This document shows, piece after piece, positions 45,401 to 50,952 of a stretch of DNA of 64,000 nucleotides; positions within the stretch are counted from its first letter, which is position 1, and every line of letters begins with the position of its first letter. The notes below the pieces were generated by a model, which was given only the letters and a program-made list of their open reading frames with translations, did not search any database and was not told the DNA's origin. The position numbers and the translations under genes are program-made. Source of the stretch: Carnegiea gigantea (Eukaryota > Streptophyta > Magnoliopsida > Caryophyllales > Cactaceae); the NCBI GenBank assembly GCA_029747015.1, contig JAKOGI010002204.1:1-64000 (forward strand), read 5' to 3'.

Positions 45401-48070
45401 AAAGGGACATGAAAACAAGAGAAAGCATAAATGATTAGTTTCCTAAAATCAACTGAACTTATGAATCAAATGAAAACATATGGTAGTTTAATTTCACGAG
45501 CAATGGTTGTCTCTGAAGTATTGAATAGTGTTTCTAGAAAAAGTTGACAATAGACCTGAATGCGATTAACAGTATCCACATTACCATTAGCCCAATTAAT
45601 TGGTTCATTAAGAAAGCATCAAGGCAATTTACAAAAAACAAATTTAGCATAATATGGTCGCGAAGAAGGCCGATGAAAGATGTCCTAGATTCAACAAAGG
45701 ATGAGAAAAAAGGGAAAAGTACCGTCCAAGTGGAACATGTAAAAGGACTTATCATCTTGAGAAAGGTTGCTCCTTCAAGGGGAAGCTTCAATGCAATTAT
45801 AAGAAGTTTGGGCATATTCAGAAATATTGAAGGCATAAGCACAATAAGTAAGCTCAACCATAGGTATTTGAATTTCAAGAGAAGAAAGACATTTATTCTA
45901 AGCTTGCCAAGTCGCACAAATTTTGGAAGATAATGTATGGTTAATTGACAGCGGGTGCACTAATCACATAATGAAAAAAAAAAATTTATCACTTCTTGGA
46001 CACTTCTATACAAATTTCAATAAAGATGGGCGATGGTTCCATTGTCCAATAAAGAGGCAAGGGGACCATTGTTGTGGAGAGAAAAGGAGGCATAAGGTAT
46101 CAAGGAAGTTCATCAAAGATGTGTTACATGTCTCAAATTTGGATCTAAATCCTTTTGAGTGTTCTGCACGCAATGTTTAATGGTTAAGACATCTACTCCG
46201 AGGAACATGCAAGATTTTATCTCTCAAAGAATGAAACTTGACAAAATTCAAGTAAGAGGCAAAAGTTTCAAATGGGATGGTCTTCGTTAACTCACATTGC
46301 TTACCATGCTCAAAGTCATGAATCTTAATTGGCTGTGGCACAAATGACTGGGGCACAGCACCTAGAAGCCCTCAAGAGTTGTTGAAGAAGTAACTAGTGA
46401 GGAAGTTTCCAATTCTACATGGAATAATGGAAATAATGGCCTTTTGTGATTCTCGTTAACTTGGTGACATGAGTAGAGTACCATTTTCGAAGCAAGAAAA
46501 TTGAAGAATGAAGAGCTTCTGAAAAACTGACTCATTTGCTTGACTCCAACAATTATTTCATATCGTTAATGATCTCACAAGGACGATCTAGGTGCATCTC
46601 ACAAAAGAACTATCAGAAATTTTCTCCATTTTTAGCAAGTGGAAGAACCTGATGGAGAAGCAAGGTGATTCCCTCCTAACACCATTCAAGGTGATGGACA
46701 CAGAGTACACCTCATTTAAATAAGTTTTGTGAAGATGAAGAAGTTGTTGATCATCATTCATCACATTACCATTGGATATGCACCACAACAGAATTCGTTT
46801 TCAAAGAGAAAGAACAAATTTATAGCAGAAATGGCAAGATGCATGCCAGAAGAGAAAGTCCTTCTAAAGGTTCAGATGAACACAGTATACACTACCATTT
46901 ACCTTCAAAGCGGAGGAGTGACTACGAGGGTTCACAACAAAACTCCGATTGAAGCTTGGTCAGCGCACAGATCATAGGCCATTTCTGAGACACCTCAAAA
47001 TATAAGGGTGTTTATGCTATGTTCATATCCCCAAGGAGACGCACAGTAGATGCAAAGTTAGGTCATCAGGGATGTGAAGTTTCATGAAGATGCAACGTAG
47101 GACAGGGACACCAAAGACAACAGAAAAAGGAAATTGTCGATTTCAACAGGTTCCACCAACCAGAAAGAATCCAACAGGCACACAAGTTTTGACAAAAGAC
47201 ATTGAGGTCACTCCCTCCTTTCACTCTTCAGCACCTAATATCTTCAACCGCGTGTCAAGTGAATCATCTCAAGATTCACAAAATGCAGCAGGTCCAAGGG
47301 GAAAAGAGATCCATAAATGATATATATGAAAGCATCTTAAATTGAACTTGATCCTAACAAGAATGTAAACATTCTACATTTAGCATCCTAAAACATAATT
47401 GCCTTAAATAATGACCTTTCAGCAACACTGTTAACAATGCCCTATCTTACCCAAAGATAGCCTTTTCCCATTTCACTTCAGCCAGAGGCAAGTAGAGCTA
47501 GGCGATTGCTAAGAATCTCATCCTCAGTTCATATCTTCATATCATCATTCCGTCAACAACTTCTTGAAATTAAGCTAAAGGATCGCAATTAAGCTCCTAC
47601 AACAATACGTTCACTGGCTCAGCCACCAGCTCAACTAATAGCCCAGCCTGAAAATTTCAATCACTAGTGTGTTTCAAGCAAAGCACAGAAATTACCAACC
47701 CAAGAATCATCCCATCATTCATGTCACTATGACAAAATCCTGAAACAACAAGAGCAATGTCTATCCACCACACACAAAAACAACAAAATGCCATCAAACA
47801 GAGAGAGAGAAAGAGAGGGAGAACCAGGCATTTGGCGGCGAGGTAGCGGAAGCGCAGGTCGCGGAGGACGATCTGTGAGGCGTTGAGGAGGTGGAAGGCG
47901 CGGCGGAAGTGGCGGCCGAGAAAAAGAGCCTGAGCCTGCATGTAAATGTCGGCGGGGTCGCCGGTGAATGCGGCGACTTTGTCAGCGAAGAAGATGGCGG
48001 AGGAGTAGAGGTGCTTGCTTACAGAGTCTCTCACCACTCCTCGGAGCCTCTCTATCTCTTCTTCCCTCAT
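1315..48070 (-). CDS. APC6: CDC16/APC6, anaphase-promoting complex subunit 6 (16 exons)
   Basis: Exons in order of transcription: 48070-47825, 38451-38317, 37731-37658, 36994-36955, 27974-27929, 27760-27681, 27427-27246, 27168-27043, 17674-17600, 15851-15726, 15118-15049, 8037-7955, 3575-3462, 1766-1667, 1573-1538, 1422-1315. They sum to 1641 nt, 546 residues plus TAG; every intron is GT-AG and every junction phase matches. Family knowledge: CDC16/APC6 is a scaffold TPR subunit of the APC/C ubiquitin ligase, which drives cyclin and securin degradation; the Arabidopsis protein is about the same length. The N terminus begins [15 protein letters not shown] and keeps the [13 protein letters not shown] region. 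Tandem TPR helices fill about residues 310-525, including [35 protein letters not shown] and GLAYTYHLQ. Start: the first ATG after a purine-rich leader. The exons are intact, so function is likely. A few substitutions at usually conserved TPR positions leave a diverged paralogue possible. Confidence 0.95.
1538..1573 (-). CDS. APC6: APC6 exon 15 (36-nt microexon)
   Basis: Twelve codons, [12 protein letters not shown], phase 0 at both ends. It lies between acceptor GATGCAG and donor GTACAT. It forms the turn and second helix of the last TPR. The flanking introns are only 93 and 115 bp. Confidence 0.92.
1667..1766 (-). CDS. APC6: APC6 exon 14
   Basis: 100 nt, entered in phase 2. Its first G completes a Lys codon, then [13 protein letters not shown] and [12 protein letters not shown] follow. 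The donor is CAG|GTACTT. TPR helices are clearly recognisable. Confidence 0.94.
1767..3461 (-). other. APC6 intron 13 (1695 bp)
   Basis: No recognisable transposon. It contains a short direct duplication (CCAACCGTGATTGTTGAT) at about 2751-2786. An antisense open frame from 3009 to 3560 overlaps exon 13 and is a shadow. Confidence 0.7.
3462..3575 (-). CDS. APC6: APC6 exon 13
   Basis: 114 nt in phase 2-2: [12 protein letters not shown], then an IP-turn, EMWEST and [12 protein letters not shown]. Acceptor TTTCAG, donor AA|GTATGT. From memory, plant orthologues usually have Pro in the WEPT context; here it is Ser. Confidence 0.93.
3791..3828. repeat. (GA)n microsatellite
   Basis: About 38 bp of AG dinucleotides with two A interruptions, inside intron 12. 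In the APC6 transcript this is a CU-rich tract. Confidence 0.9.
4171..4226. repeat. (TC)n-(AC)n-(C)n compound microsatellite
   Basis: A TC run passes into AC repeats and then seven C residues at the left border of the neighbouring hAT-like element. AC repeats resume at its right border (5128-5137), so the element sits inside an older CA microsatellite. Confidence 0.85.
4226..5127. mobile_element. Non-autonomous hAT element, family with GCGCCTC subterminal repeats
   Basis: The left end (TTTAGTTTAAAAAAGCG) and right end (CGCTTTTTTAAACTAAG) are inverted copies. Both ends are dense in GAGGCGC/GCGCCTC motifs. The right flank is ACACACAC, matching the CA repeat on the left; seven C residues intervene on the left, so the duplication is not exact. 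The interior has no transposase and is clearly homologous to the interior of the element at 40314-41334 (shared stretch around TTGCAGAAAATTTATTCAAA). About 900 bp. Confidence 0.8.
6911..7612. mobile_element. MITE-like element with GGGTRCATTT ends
   Basis: Begins GGGTACATTTAGTTG and ends CAAGCAAATGCACCC, which are imperfect inverted repeats. The interior is T/C-rich with an internal repeat of CTTCTCCAATGGCCC (about 7109 and 7241). No clean target-site duplication was found, so superfamily is uncertain. Confidence 0.55.
7955..8037 (-). CDS. APC6: APC6 exon 12
   Basis: 83 nt, phase 0 to 2: [13 protein letters not shown] then [12 protein letters not shown]. Acceptor CTGCAG, donor GA|GTAAGT. It carries a His where I recall Leu before VYNEL in plant relatives. 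Confidence 0.94.
9112..10418 (+). pseudogene. LINE copy A ORF1 remnant
   Basis: Homologous to the intact ORF1 at 29968-31641. The start region has lost one base beside a G-run (ATG AGG GGG GAT against ATG AAG GGG GGA), shifting frame at once. Further frame changes follow near 9540 and a stop near 9940. Recognisable pieces include [13 protein letters not shown] and [10 protein letters not shown]. The C-terminal third is fused in frame to the endonuclease part of ORF2 by the internal deletion. Confidence 0.85.
10419..13775 (+). pseudogene. LINE copy A ORF2 remnant (endonuclease, reverse transcriptase, zf-RVT)
   Basis: The endonuclease C-terminal half is present ([28 protein letters not shown]). 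RT blocks follow ([16 protein letters not shown], about 11650-11690) and the catalytic box near 12172-12200. That box reads [10 protein letters not shown], so the second-last Asp of the usual FADD is Asn. The distal part has [14 protein letters not shown] and a zinc-finger-like C-x2-C...HLLLHC block near 13400. Numerous frameshifts and stops exclude activity. Confidence 0.9.
14066..14632. mobile_element. 567-bp hAT-like MITE with TAGGGGTRAGC ends
   Basis: Left end TAGGGGTAAGCA and right end GCTCACCCTA are inverted. The flanks 14058-14065 (GTTTATTC) and 14633-14640 (GTTCATTC) match at 7 of 8 bases, the hAT duplication size. Subterminal regions repeat GGTTCCGGTTCC-like motifs in both orientations. 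No coding sequence. Confidence 0.85.
15049..15118 (-). CDS. APC6: APC6 exon 11
   Basis: 70 nt, phase 2 to 0: [18 protein letters not shown] then KLAEQ. Acceptor TTCCAG, donor CAG|GTTAGC. TPR helix pair. Confidence 0.94.
15119..15725 (-). other. APC6 intron 10 (607 bp)
   Basis: AT-rich; no repeat family or gene recognised. Confidence 0.7.
15726..15851 (-). CDS. APC6: APC6 exon 10
   Basis: 126 nt, phase 2-2: [25 protein letters not shown] and [10 protein letters not shown]. The acceptor follows a T-rich tract ending TTCCACAG; the donor is GG|GTAGTA. Confidence 0.94.
15852..17599 (-). other. APC6 intron 9 (1748 bp)
   Basis: No transposon recognised. A short GT/CA-rich alternating stretch lies near 16670-16735. 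Otherwise nothing of note. Confidence 0.65.
17600..17674 (-). CDS. APC6: APC6 exon 9
   Basis: 75 nt, phase 2-2: completes Lys then [16 protein letters not shown] and RRYF. Acceptor CTGCAG, donor AG|GTATCA. One of the most conserved TPRs of the family. Confidence 0.95.
19676..19703 (+). repeat. (GGGCA)5-GGG tandem repeat, G-quadruplex candidate
   Basis: Five GGGCA units followed by GGG give six G-triplets with 2-nt loops. It lies in the 5' leader of the hAT element. In the APC6 transcript the complementary C-rich strand is present. Confidence 0.85.
19855..22629 (+). pseudogene. hAT transposase, BED finger + DUF659 + dimerisation region, inactivated
   Basis: The frame opens at 19855 with a Ser/Gly-rich N terminus. 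A BED-type zinc finger follows (C42-x2-C45 ... H59-x4-H64). Then come the SILSDGW-type and [11 protein letters not shown] blocks of the catalytic region, [12 protein letters not shown] near 21000-21040, and the C-terminal dimerisation region ([17 protein letters not shown], about 21950-21990) split by a short intron. An acidic Asp/Glu-rich tail ends at 22629. In-frame stops occur at 20458, about 21265, about 21475, about 22248 and about 22519, several one base from Trp, Lys or Gln codons. It therefore cannot make transposase. A second decayed copy lies at 41985-44974. Confidence 0.92.
23057..23498. mobile_element. MITE copy 2 (442 bp), inverted relative to copy 1
   Basis: CTTAGTTTTAAAAGGCGCG at the left and CGGGCTTTTTTAAACTAAG at the right. 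Flanks GGTAACAT (23049-23056) and GATAACAT (23499-23506) agree at 7 of 8. The interior is the reverse complement of 18507-18943, including the GGCTATATC-like and TGAGCTA-like blocks. Confidence 0.88.
23559..24721. other. Intron 8 spacer
   Basis: AT-rich sequence with a G9 run near 23931, a long T-run at 24467-24485 and an alternating GT/CG stretch at 24490-24535. No gene or repeat family recognised. Confidence 0.6.
24722..25789 (+). mobile_element. 5'-truncated LINE 3' fragment
   Basis: Begins in the RT C-terminal region (a GGLGVR-like block, then KWLW-type remnant). It continues through a zf-RVT-like segment ([26 protein letters not shown]) at 25200-25370 and ends with CCTCATTAAAAAAAAA. Multiple frameshifts. 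Target duplications were not found. Antisense to APC6. Confidence 0.8.
25920..26385 (+). mobile_element. Short LINE 3' fragment
   Basis: Contains the nucleotide signature ATGATAATTTGCAAAACAAA, a counterpart of the zf-RVT segment in the other LINEs. It ends TTTTCATCATTAAAAA, a decayed LINE tail. Boundaries are approximate and no open frame survives. Confidence 0.6.
27043..27168 (-). CDS. APC6: APC6 exon 8
   Basis: 126 nt, phase 2-2: [40 protein letters not shown]. Acceptor ATCTCAG, donor AA|GTGAGA. An internal CG|GTCAGT resembles a donor, but the frame reads through it with conserved residues, so it is not used in this model. Confidence 0.95.
27246..27427 (-). CDS. APC6: APC6 exon 7
   Basis: 182 nt, phase 0 to 2: starts [10 protein letters not shown], passes a variable Ser/Thr-rich loop, then [19 protein letters not shown] and KCFELT. 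Acceptor GTTCAG, donor CA|GTGAGT. The next intron is only 77 bp. Confidence 0.94.
27593..27642 (+). mobile_element. 12-bp LINE-type insertion with 19-bp target duplication
   Basis: AGTAACAATTTGTCTTTCC occurs at 27593-27611 and identically at 27624-27642. Between the copies is only TATCAAAAAAAA. All larger LINEs here end in (CT)TATC plus A-run, so this is best read as an extreme 5' truncation during target-primed reverse transcription. It lies in the 253-bp intron 6. Confidence 0.75.
27681..27760 (-). CDS. APC6: APC6 exon 6
   Basis: 80 nt, phase 1 to 0: [26 protein letters not shown]. Acceptor TTTTCAG, donor AAG|GTAAGT. Confidence 0.94.
27929..27974 (-). CDS. APC6: APC6 exon 5
   Basis: 46 nt, phase 0 to 1: [15 protein letters not shown] plus one base. 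Acceptor CATTTTAG, donor G|GTATAT. Confidence 0.92.
28118..28348 (+). mobile_element. 5'-truncated LINE tail with about 21-bp target duplication
   Basis: Related to the tail at about 36750-36860 (GAGGGCATGATGTTATTTTGTGAG, then TTACTGATACAA-like). It is flanked by AAATAAATAGGACCTAAAATG on the left (about 28096-28117) and the same with one substitution on the right (about 28349-28369). Confidence 0.78.
29968..31641 (+). CDS. LINE copy B ORF1 protein, intact (557 aa)
   Basis: One uninterrupted frame from ATG at 29968 to TAG at 31639-31641. The N-terminal third has a conserved globular block ([42 protein letters not shown]), also present in copies A and C, as is usual for plant L1 ORF1 proteins that coat element RNA. 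A CPQCGF motif near residue 165 could bind metal. I see no complete CCHC knuckle. The C-terminal half is Ser/Pro-rich and of low conservation. In the family, ORF1 is an RNA-binding chaperone needed for retrotransposition; that role here is inferred. The upstream in-frame ATG at 29914 is not conserved in copy A, so 29968 is preferred. Confidence 0.85.
   Translation: MKGGCKKFVAIQSKSFDLSVVGNKEDILKISENGRGRRFSIFLPEPVVLWLVRAWGRFRKTKSATWCNQMRLHSRIYMLEFKSNHLGKFLQLSVIKEAIRTFVIFPAGWNEQGWIKIFDSIAEMVGQSPLEPVLQPKGCNMQAMKSKSFGVDPVPQSPRPRCCPQCGFVGEPASFLRSYAGVLSSPPLTTNLRLSSSAEPSSSLEAQGNGEILKLTRRNGKHLGQVYRRQPNQVYVRRSSLGLTSKETNRGTTTNVEAAVAKGVPDASLALLALTSSSLSVDEVEWVDPARLEANISSQLYLGTPMIPMRDDYASLLVRNERVKSVYSSTYALSSPPLASTDTPSTSYSWLKDMIDQPTALAVNPPLFSVGNHSSHSVDLGLGVLGGVPCDLPREMVRDALAMSLGARNSASGSGAIDNRCEHTGHHDWPLVSIAQTNVEDVETPLAIDFSFLQSSNDSFSVDDIWDGENVNSGNVSKWVASKLKSIAATIGVAFSGYESEVIQLLSRIEKNSVVPNQSVQRTPSAIRRQRELRRLEFGVNYDRASVSSSGMLVLYV
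31643..35329 (+). pseudogene. LINE copy B ORF2 (endonuclease-RT-zf-RVT), inactivated
   Basis: ATG at 31643 follows the ORF1 stop by one base, so reinitiation is the likely mode of translation. Endonuclease motifs: [60 protein letters not shown] and the catalytic [10 protein letters not shown] near 33725, which is intact here. C-terminal zinc-finger-like CSMCKDD ... HLLLHC near 34950-34995. Lesions: a 29-bp tandem duplication at 31671-31728, an extra G near 32547, paired indels near 33290, stops at about 33860, 34199, 34342 and 34521. Confidence 0.93.
35433..36830 (+). pseudogene. LINE copy C coding remnants
   Basis: An ORF1-like N-terminal block ([16 protein letters not shown], near 35505-35560) resembles [15 protein letters not shown] of copy B. 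Near 36240-36430 a decayed zf-RVT-like segment occurs ([12 protein letters not shown], then MCLG and HLFVHC equivalents). The two ends lie close together, so the intervening ORF1/endonuclease/RT DNA was deleted. Confidence 0.7.
36955..36994 (-). CDS. APC6: APC6 exon 4 (40 nt)
   Basis: Completes the Trp codon and reads [13 protein letters not shown]. Acceptor TTTCCAG, donor GAG|GTATGC. Confidence 0.93.
36995..37657 (-). other. APC6 intron 3 (663 bp)
   Basis: No repeat family recognised. A 103-codon frame on the plus strand (37321-37632) has no recognisable domain. Confidence 0.65.
37658..37731 (-). CDS. APC6: APC6 exon 3
   Basis: 74 nt, phase 0 to 2: [21 protein letters not shown] then CQ and part of Trp. 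Acceptor TTTTACAG, donor TG|GTGAGC. Confidence 0.93.
37732..38316 (-). other. APC6 intron 2 (585 bp)
   Basis: Includes a short direct repeat (TTAATAGGGGAATATCC twice, 38153-38187). Nothing else recognised. Confidence 0.65.
38317..38451 (-). CDS. APC6: APC6 exon 2
   Basis: 45 codons, phase 0 at both ends: [20 protein letters not shown] and an acidic variable stretch ending HEIN. Acceptor AATACAG, donor AAT|GTAAGT. Confidence 0.94.
39463..41583. mobile_element. DNA element with TAGACC ends and AACCCG-rich subterminal repeats, host of a second element
   Basis: Starts TAGACCCGG and ends AGGTCTA. Both subterminal regions are rich in AACCCGAACCCG-like motifs in the same sense (39480-39630, 41455-41560). 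The middle is AT-rich and noncoding and includes the complete insertion 40314-41334. The flanks do not give a clean duplication, so the boundaries and class are tentative. Confidence 0.55.
40314..41334. mobile_element. Non-autonomous hAT element (1021 bp), same subfamily as 4226-5127
   Basis: CTTAGTTTAAAAAAGC at the left and GCTTTTTAAACTAAG at the right. Target duplication ATTACAGT (40306-40313) against ATTATAGT (41335-41342), 7 of 8. Subterminal GCGCCTC/GAGGCGC repeats. The interior is alignable by eye with 4330-4980. Confidence 0.88.
42412..42448. repeat. (TC)n microsatellite
   Basis: About 18 TC units at the position corresponding to an intron in the other hAT copy. Confidence 0.9.
43055..44433 (+). 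mobile_element. Solo LTR (1379 bp) inside the hAT remnant
   Basis: Begins TGATGT and ends ACATCA, a perfect 6-bp terminal inverted repeat. CTCGT lies at 43050-43054 and 44434-44438, the 5-bp duplication expected of an LTR element. No internal coding region is present, so it is a solo LTR left by LTR-LTR recombination. A TATA-like CTATATAAAGG at about 44090 suggests plus orientation, antisense to APC6. The flanking hAT acidic-tail sequence continues on both sides. Confidence 0.85.
45500..47330 (+). pseudogene. Decayed Ty1/copia element (gag knuckle, protease, integrase remnants)
   Basis: A CCHC-like knuckle near 45792 reads [13 protein letters not shown] with the second Cys replaced. At 45935-45970 [12 protein letters not shown] is the copia protease active site. 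At about 46755-46860 [15 protein letters not shown] and EMARCM match the integrase C-terminal core, and NKTPIEAW follows near 46935. Frames are broken throughout, RT is not recognised and LTRs were not found. Antisense to APC6. Confidence 0.82.
47825..48070 (-). CDS. APC6: APC6 exon 1 (start codon)
   Basis: 82 codons, ending phase 0 at KCL with donor CTG|GTTCTC. Contains [34 protein letters not shown] and RYLAAKCL, diagnostic of plant CDC16/APC6. The ATG follows an A11 run and a G8 run in the leader. Confidence 0.95.
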
Positions 48071-48350
48071 TTTTTTTTTTCCCCCCCCTCTGTTCCAGTT
48101 CCAAACTCAGTCTGAGGGGGGAGAGAGAGGAAGGCAATGAAGATTGGAGGGAACTGGGAAGGGTTTTAACTTCTAAGCTTTGGTTCGCCATTTGCCGATG
48201 AATTCTGCGATTGGATGGAAGACGAAGAAGATAACTAAATTGTCAAAATTACCTCAATGGTCCTTTAGTGGCTTGATGGCCGGGGTATTCGGTTCTCGCT
48301 TCTGAGATTCACGCTCGAGTCCTGTTAGGTGGATTTTTATTTTTCGTGTT
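48071..48350 (-). promoter_or_regulatory. APC6 5' leader and proximal promoter region
   Basis: Upstream of the ATG on the minus strand lies a C/T-rich leader (CTTCCTCTCTCTCC), then GGAAAAAAAAAAATGAGG at the start. Further up are CCAATCG (a CCAAT-type box) near 48215 and TTGACAA near 48245. No clear TATA box was found. The transcription start is not determinable from sequence alone. Confidence 0.5.
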
Positions 48351-48830
48351 TGAATTTTTGTTTCTTTCGCATTTTGCTTCCTTCTGGAATCGCACTCTCC
48401 CCCCTGCAGGTTTTTCATAGATAAATTTTGCACCCGCAACGTCTTTTGCTCTCCCTCTGTGTACTTTTTTGGTAGCTTGTTATCTTGTCGCTTGTCCCCT
48501 TTTTTATTTTCAATTAATAAATTATCGCATACATTTTGAATTTTTGTTTCTTTCGCATTTTGCTTCCTGCTGGAATCGCACTCTTCCCCGTGCAGGTTTT
48601 TCATAGATAAATTTTGCACCCGCAACGTCTTTTGCTCTCCCTCTGTGTACGTTTTTGGTAGCTTGTTATTTTGTCGCTTGTCCCCTTTTTGATTTTTAAT
48701 TAATAAATTATTGCATACATAACAGTTTTACCATGTTTTTATTTTTGTTTCGATGGTATTTTATTATCTTGCAGCTATGTTTCTTTGGATTTTTCATAAT
48801 TGATAAATTTTACACTCACACAACAATTTC
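48351..48830. repeat. 186-bp tandem repeat, two full copies plus a diverged partial third
   Basis: Copy 1 is 48351-48536 and copy 2 is 48537-48722, with only scattered differences. Both contain TTGTTTCTTTCGCATTTTGC and CTCCCTCTGTGTAC. A weaker third unit runs to about 48830 (GATTTTTCATAATTGATAAA, TTACACTCACACAAC). It adjoins the APC6 promoter. Confidence 0.9.
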
Positions 48831-49379
48831 AGTCATTCCCTATTTGTTCATCTCTATTGTTGCAATTTTTTAAAATAAAGATCAGGTTTACAGTAAGCAT
48901 ACGATTGTCAACTGTAATTTTTAAAAGTAAAACCACAAAAAAGGCGATGAAACTAGACAGCTTTAACTACCCTAGATACATATTAGAAGCCTAAACTACT
49001 CTAATAACAGAACTACAACTAAAGATAATATGTGATCAAGGCCGCTTGACCAAATTTAGACCCAAAATCTAGCATTAAACCATCTTATTAAATGGAAATT
49101 AAAAATATGATAGTAAGTAACTAATATTATTTTAATCATTTCTACCAATTATGTGTGAAAAGAATTGATCTAGTATTAATACGAAAACAATAGAACAAAT
49201 TCCAATAAAATGCTCAGCTATCAAACATCAATCCATGAATCAACATTCAAAGGTGACTAATAAAAAATGGAGAGGGAGAGAGAGCTTTAGTGCCTATAGC
49301 TTTTAATCCATGGCCCCAACTAGAGACAAGGGAGCATCACCCACCATCTTGTGGCAACACCACTTCTGTCACAATGACT
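48831..49379. other. AT-rich spacer
   Basis: No gene or repeat family recognised between the tandem repeat and the Athila-type remnant. Confidence 0.6.
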
Positions 49380-50170
49380 CTACCACAATTTCAATTTCTT
49401 TTGTTGGAAATGGTACTTCAGGCCACATCGAGGAAGGTAAATAAAACTTGTTTGTGGCGGGGGGTATTTTTTAATGCATCCCTTTGTGTCGATCATTGTC
49501 ATGTGGGCTAAGGTGACAATATCAAGGTTCCCGCCCAAAAAGTGAGACCCAAGACTGCCAAATTTCCTCCAATGGCCCAAAGCTTGGGCAATTACAGTGA
49601 TGGTGCCTCCCACACCTATCACATTCGCATGAGTGGCCTTGGCCACCTCAAGTAAGTGGCGGATGATGAAGGCCCTGGTATCAGCATGAGTGACCGTCAA
49701 GGCACACCAAATAAGGATCAACTCCGCTTTTCTACACATGTTTTGCCTATCATTACACCCAGATATTATATTAGCCATTAAGCATTGTAGGTAGTGGATA
49801 TTAACATTGCATATGTCGGTGGCCTTGCTTGCCTAGGGTCATAAACTTGGGGTCGCTCAAACCTGTCGATGTAGGATTTGCGTTTGGAGCATGTAACGCT
49901 CAATCAAACAAGATCAGGATGCCACCTACTTGAAACATCCCTAAATGAATATGGATAAACTATGGACAAAGCAACTCATTGAACTCCCTCAAACTCATTT
50001 TAAGGTCAATATTAAACATTCGAAATGAAATGAGGACCTCTTGACCCCTATATGACTCGGCTCAATTAACATTCAAAGAGCTCAAAAATTCAAGTGTTAG
50101 CCAGTCATATGACACACAACTCATTTCCACATACTCCATCCAACCTAAATTGCTAAGTAAAGTAACAACA
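49380..50170 (-). pseudogene. Athila-type retrotransposon ORF remnant
   Basis: On the minus strand a 132-codon frame ending near 49380 contains AFIIRHLLEVAKATHANVIG and VGGTITVIAQALG. These resemble the conserved C-terminal block of the Athila ORF family. Upstream, in broken frames, LGWMEYVEMSCVSYDWLTLEF and LKMSLREFNELL continue the match. It abuts the truncated 3' LTR of the gypsy element and probably belongs to a different, older copy. Confidence 0.65.
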
Positions 50171-50207
50171 TCATCAAGCATGCCCAATGCCCTTAAAGAA
50201 TCAACAT

Positions 50208-50939
50208 GGCAAAATTTCACACACAAGATAGAATTCAACCAATCCCAATCAAGAATAGCTACAATTAAATAAAGATGAAAGATTCTAACTTCAATACTTG
50301 GCTAACAATCCCTAGATTGAGAAAACTACACCCACATGTTTAGATCAACAAAACTAAACAGAGTTTGAGAGAAGAAAACTTAGCGCAATTGGAGATCCTT
50401 TAAGGGTTTTCCAACTTTAGAAGTGCTCTAAAATAGCAAGCACTTCTTCAACACTCACATTCAAAACTACTAAAAATGTAAGGTAAACTTAGAAAAATAG
50501 AAAAGAATGAAAAACTAGAGAGAAAGACTTCTCTTTTCTGCTCTGTGTGTCTTCTCTGCTGCAAAAATGACTGTATTTAAAGAAGAACACGATCAACCTT
50601 AGCCACACGATGAAGAAAAACGAACAGGCTTTAGTTATGGCCTCACCACGGGTCGTGGCCTTCACTATGAATAGTCCGTGGTGAGCTTTGTCTCGATAAT
50701 ATTCTATTCTTTCTTCTTTTCACGAGCATAGTGACTTGGGGTTATCTGTGGGGAGTCAAGATACACTCATTTATGGTCAATTTTGGGGTAAAATGGTCTG
50801 AAAGCTTGTAAAACACAGAAAAGAACCATACCAAGCGTAAAATTGAAAAAGAAGTGCATAATATAACATAGAGCACATAATTCTCTCTAAAAATGGCACA
50901 AAATGACCTTAAAATAGTGTGCATTTTACGGACTTATCA
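50208..50939 (-). repeat. Truncated 3' LTR of the gypsy element
   Basis: Matches 58745-59455 (shared blocks AGATAGAATTCAACCAATC, ATTTTACGGACT). It contains a hairpin, CTCACCACGG (50642-50651) with CCGTGGTGAG (50676-50685), whose first arm is missing in the 5' LTR. Confidence 0.88.
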
Positions 50940-50952
50940 AGCTCCCCCATGC
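50940..50952 (-). other. Polypurine tract of the gypsy element
   Basis: On the minus strand GCATGGGGGAGCT directly precedes the LTR start TGATAAG. This is the expected plus-strand primer position. Confidence 0.75.

Larger units (their letters stand above)
38452..47824 (-). other. APC6 intron 1 (9373 bp)
   Basis: Contains a composite DNA element (39463-41583), a decayed hAT copy split by a solo LTR (41985-44974) and a decayed copia element (about 45500-47330). The part nearest exon 2 (38452-39460) and the last 330 bp before exon 1 show no recognisable element. Confidence 0.8.

Noticed and set aside
47891..48201. Plus-strand frames opposite APC6 exon 1
   Set aside because: Antisense shadows of the GC-richer exon 1 and leader.
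48254..48625. 123-codon frame with internal repeat
   Set aside because: The protein repeat comes from the 186-bp DNA tandem repeat; no family similarity and no splice or start context.
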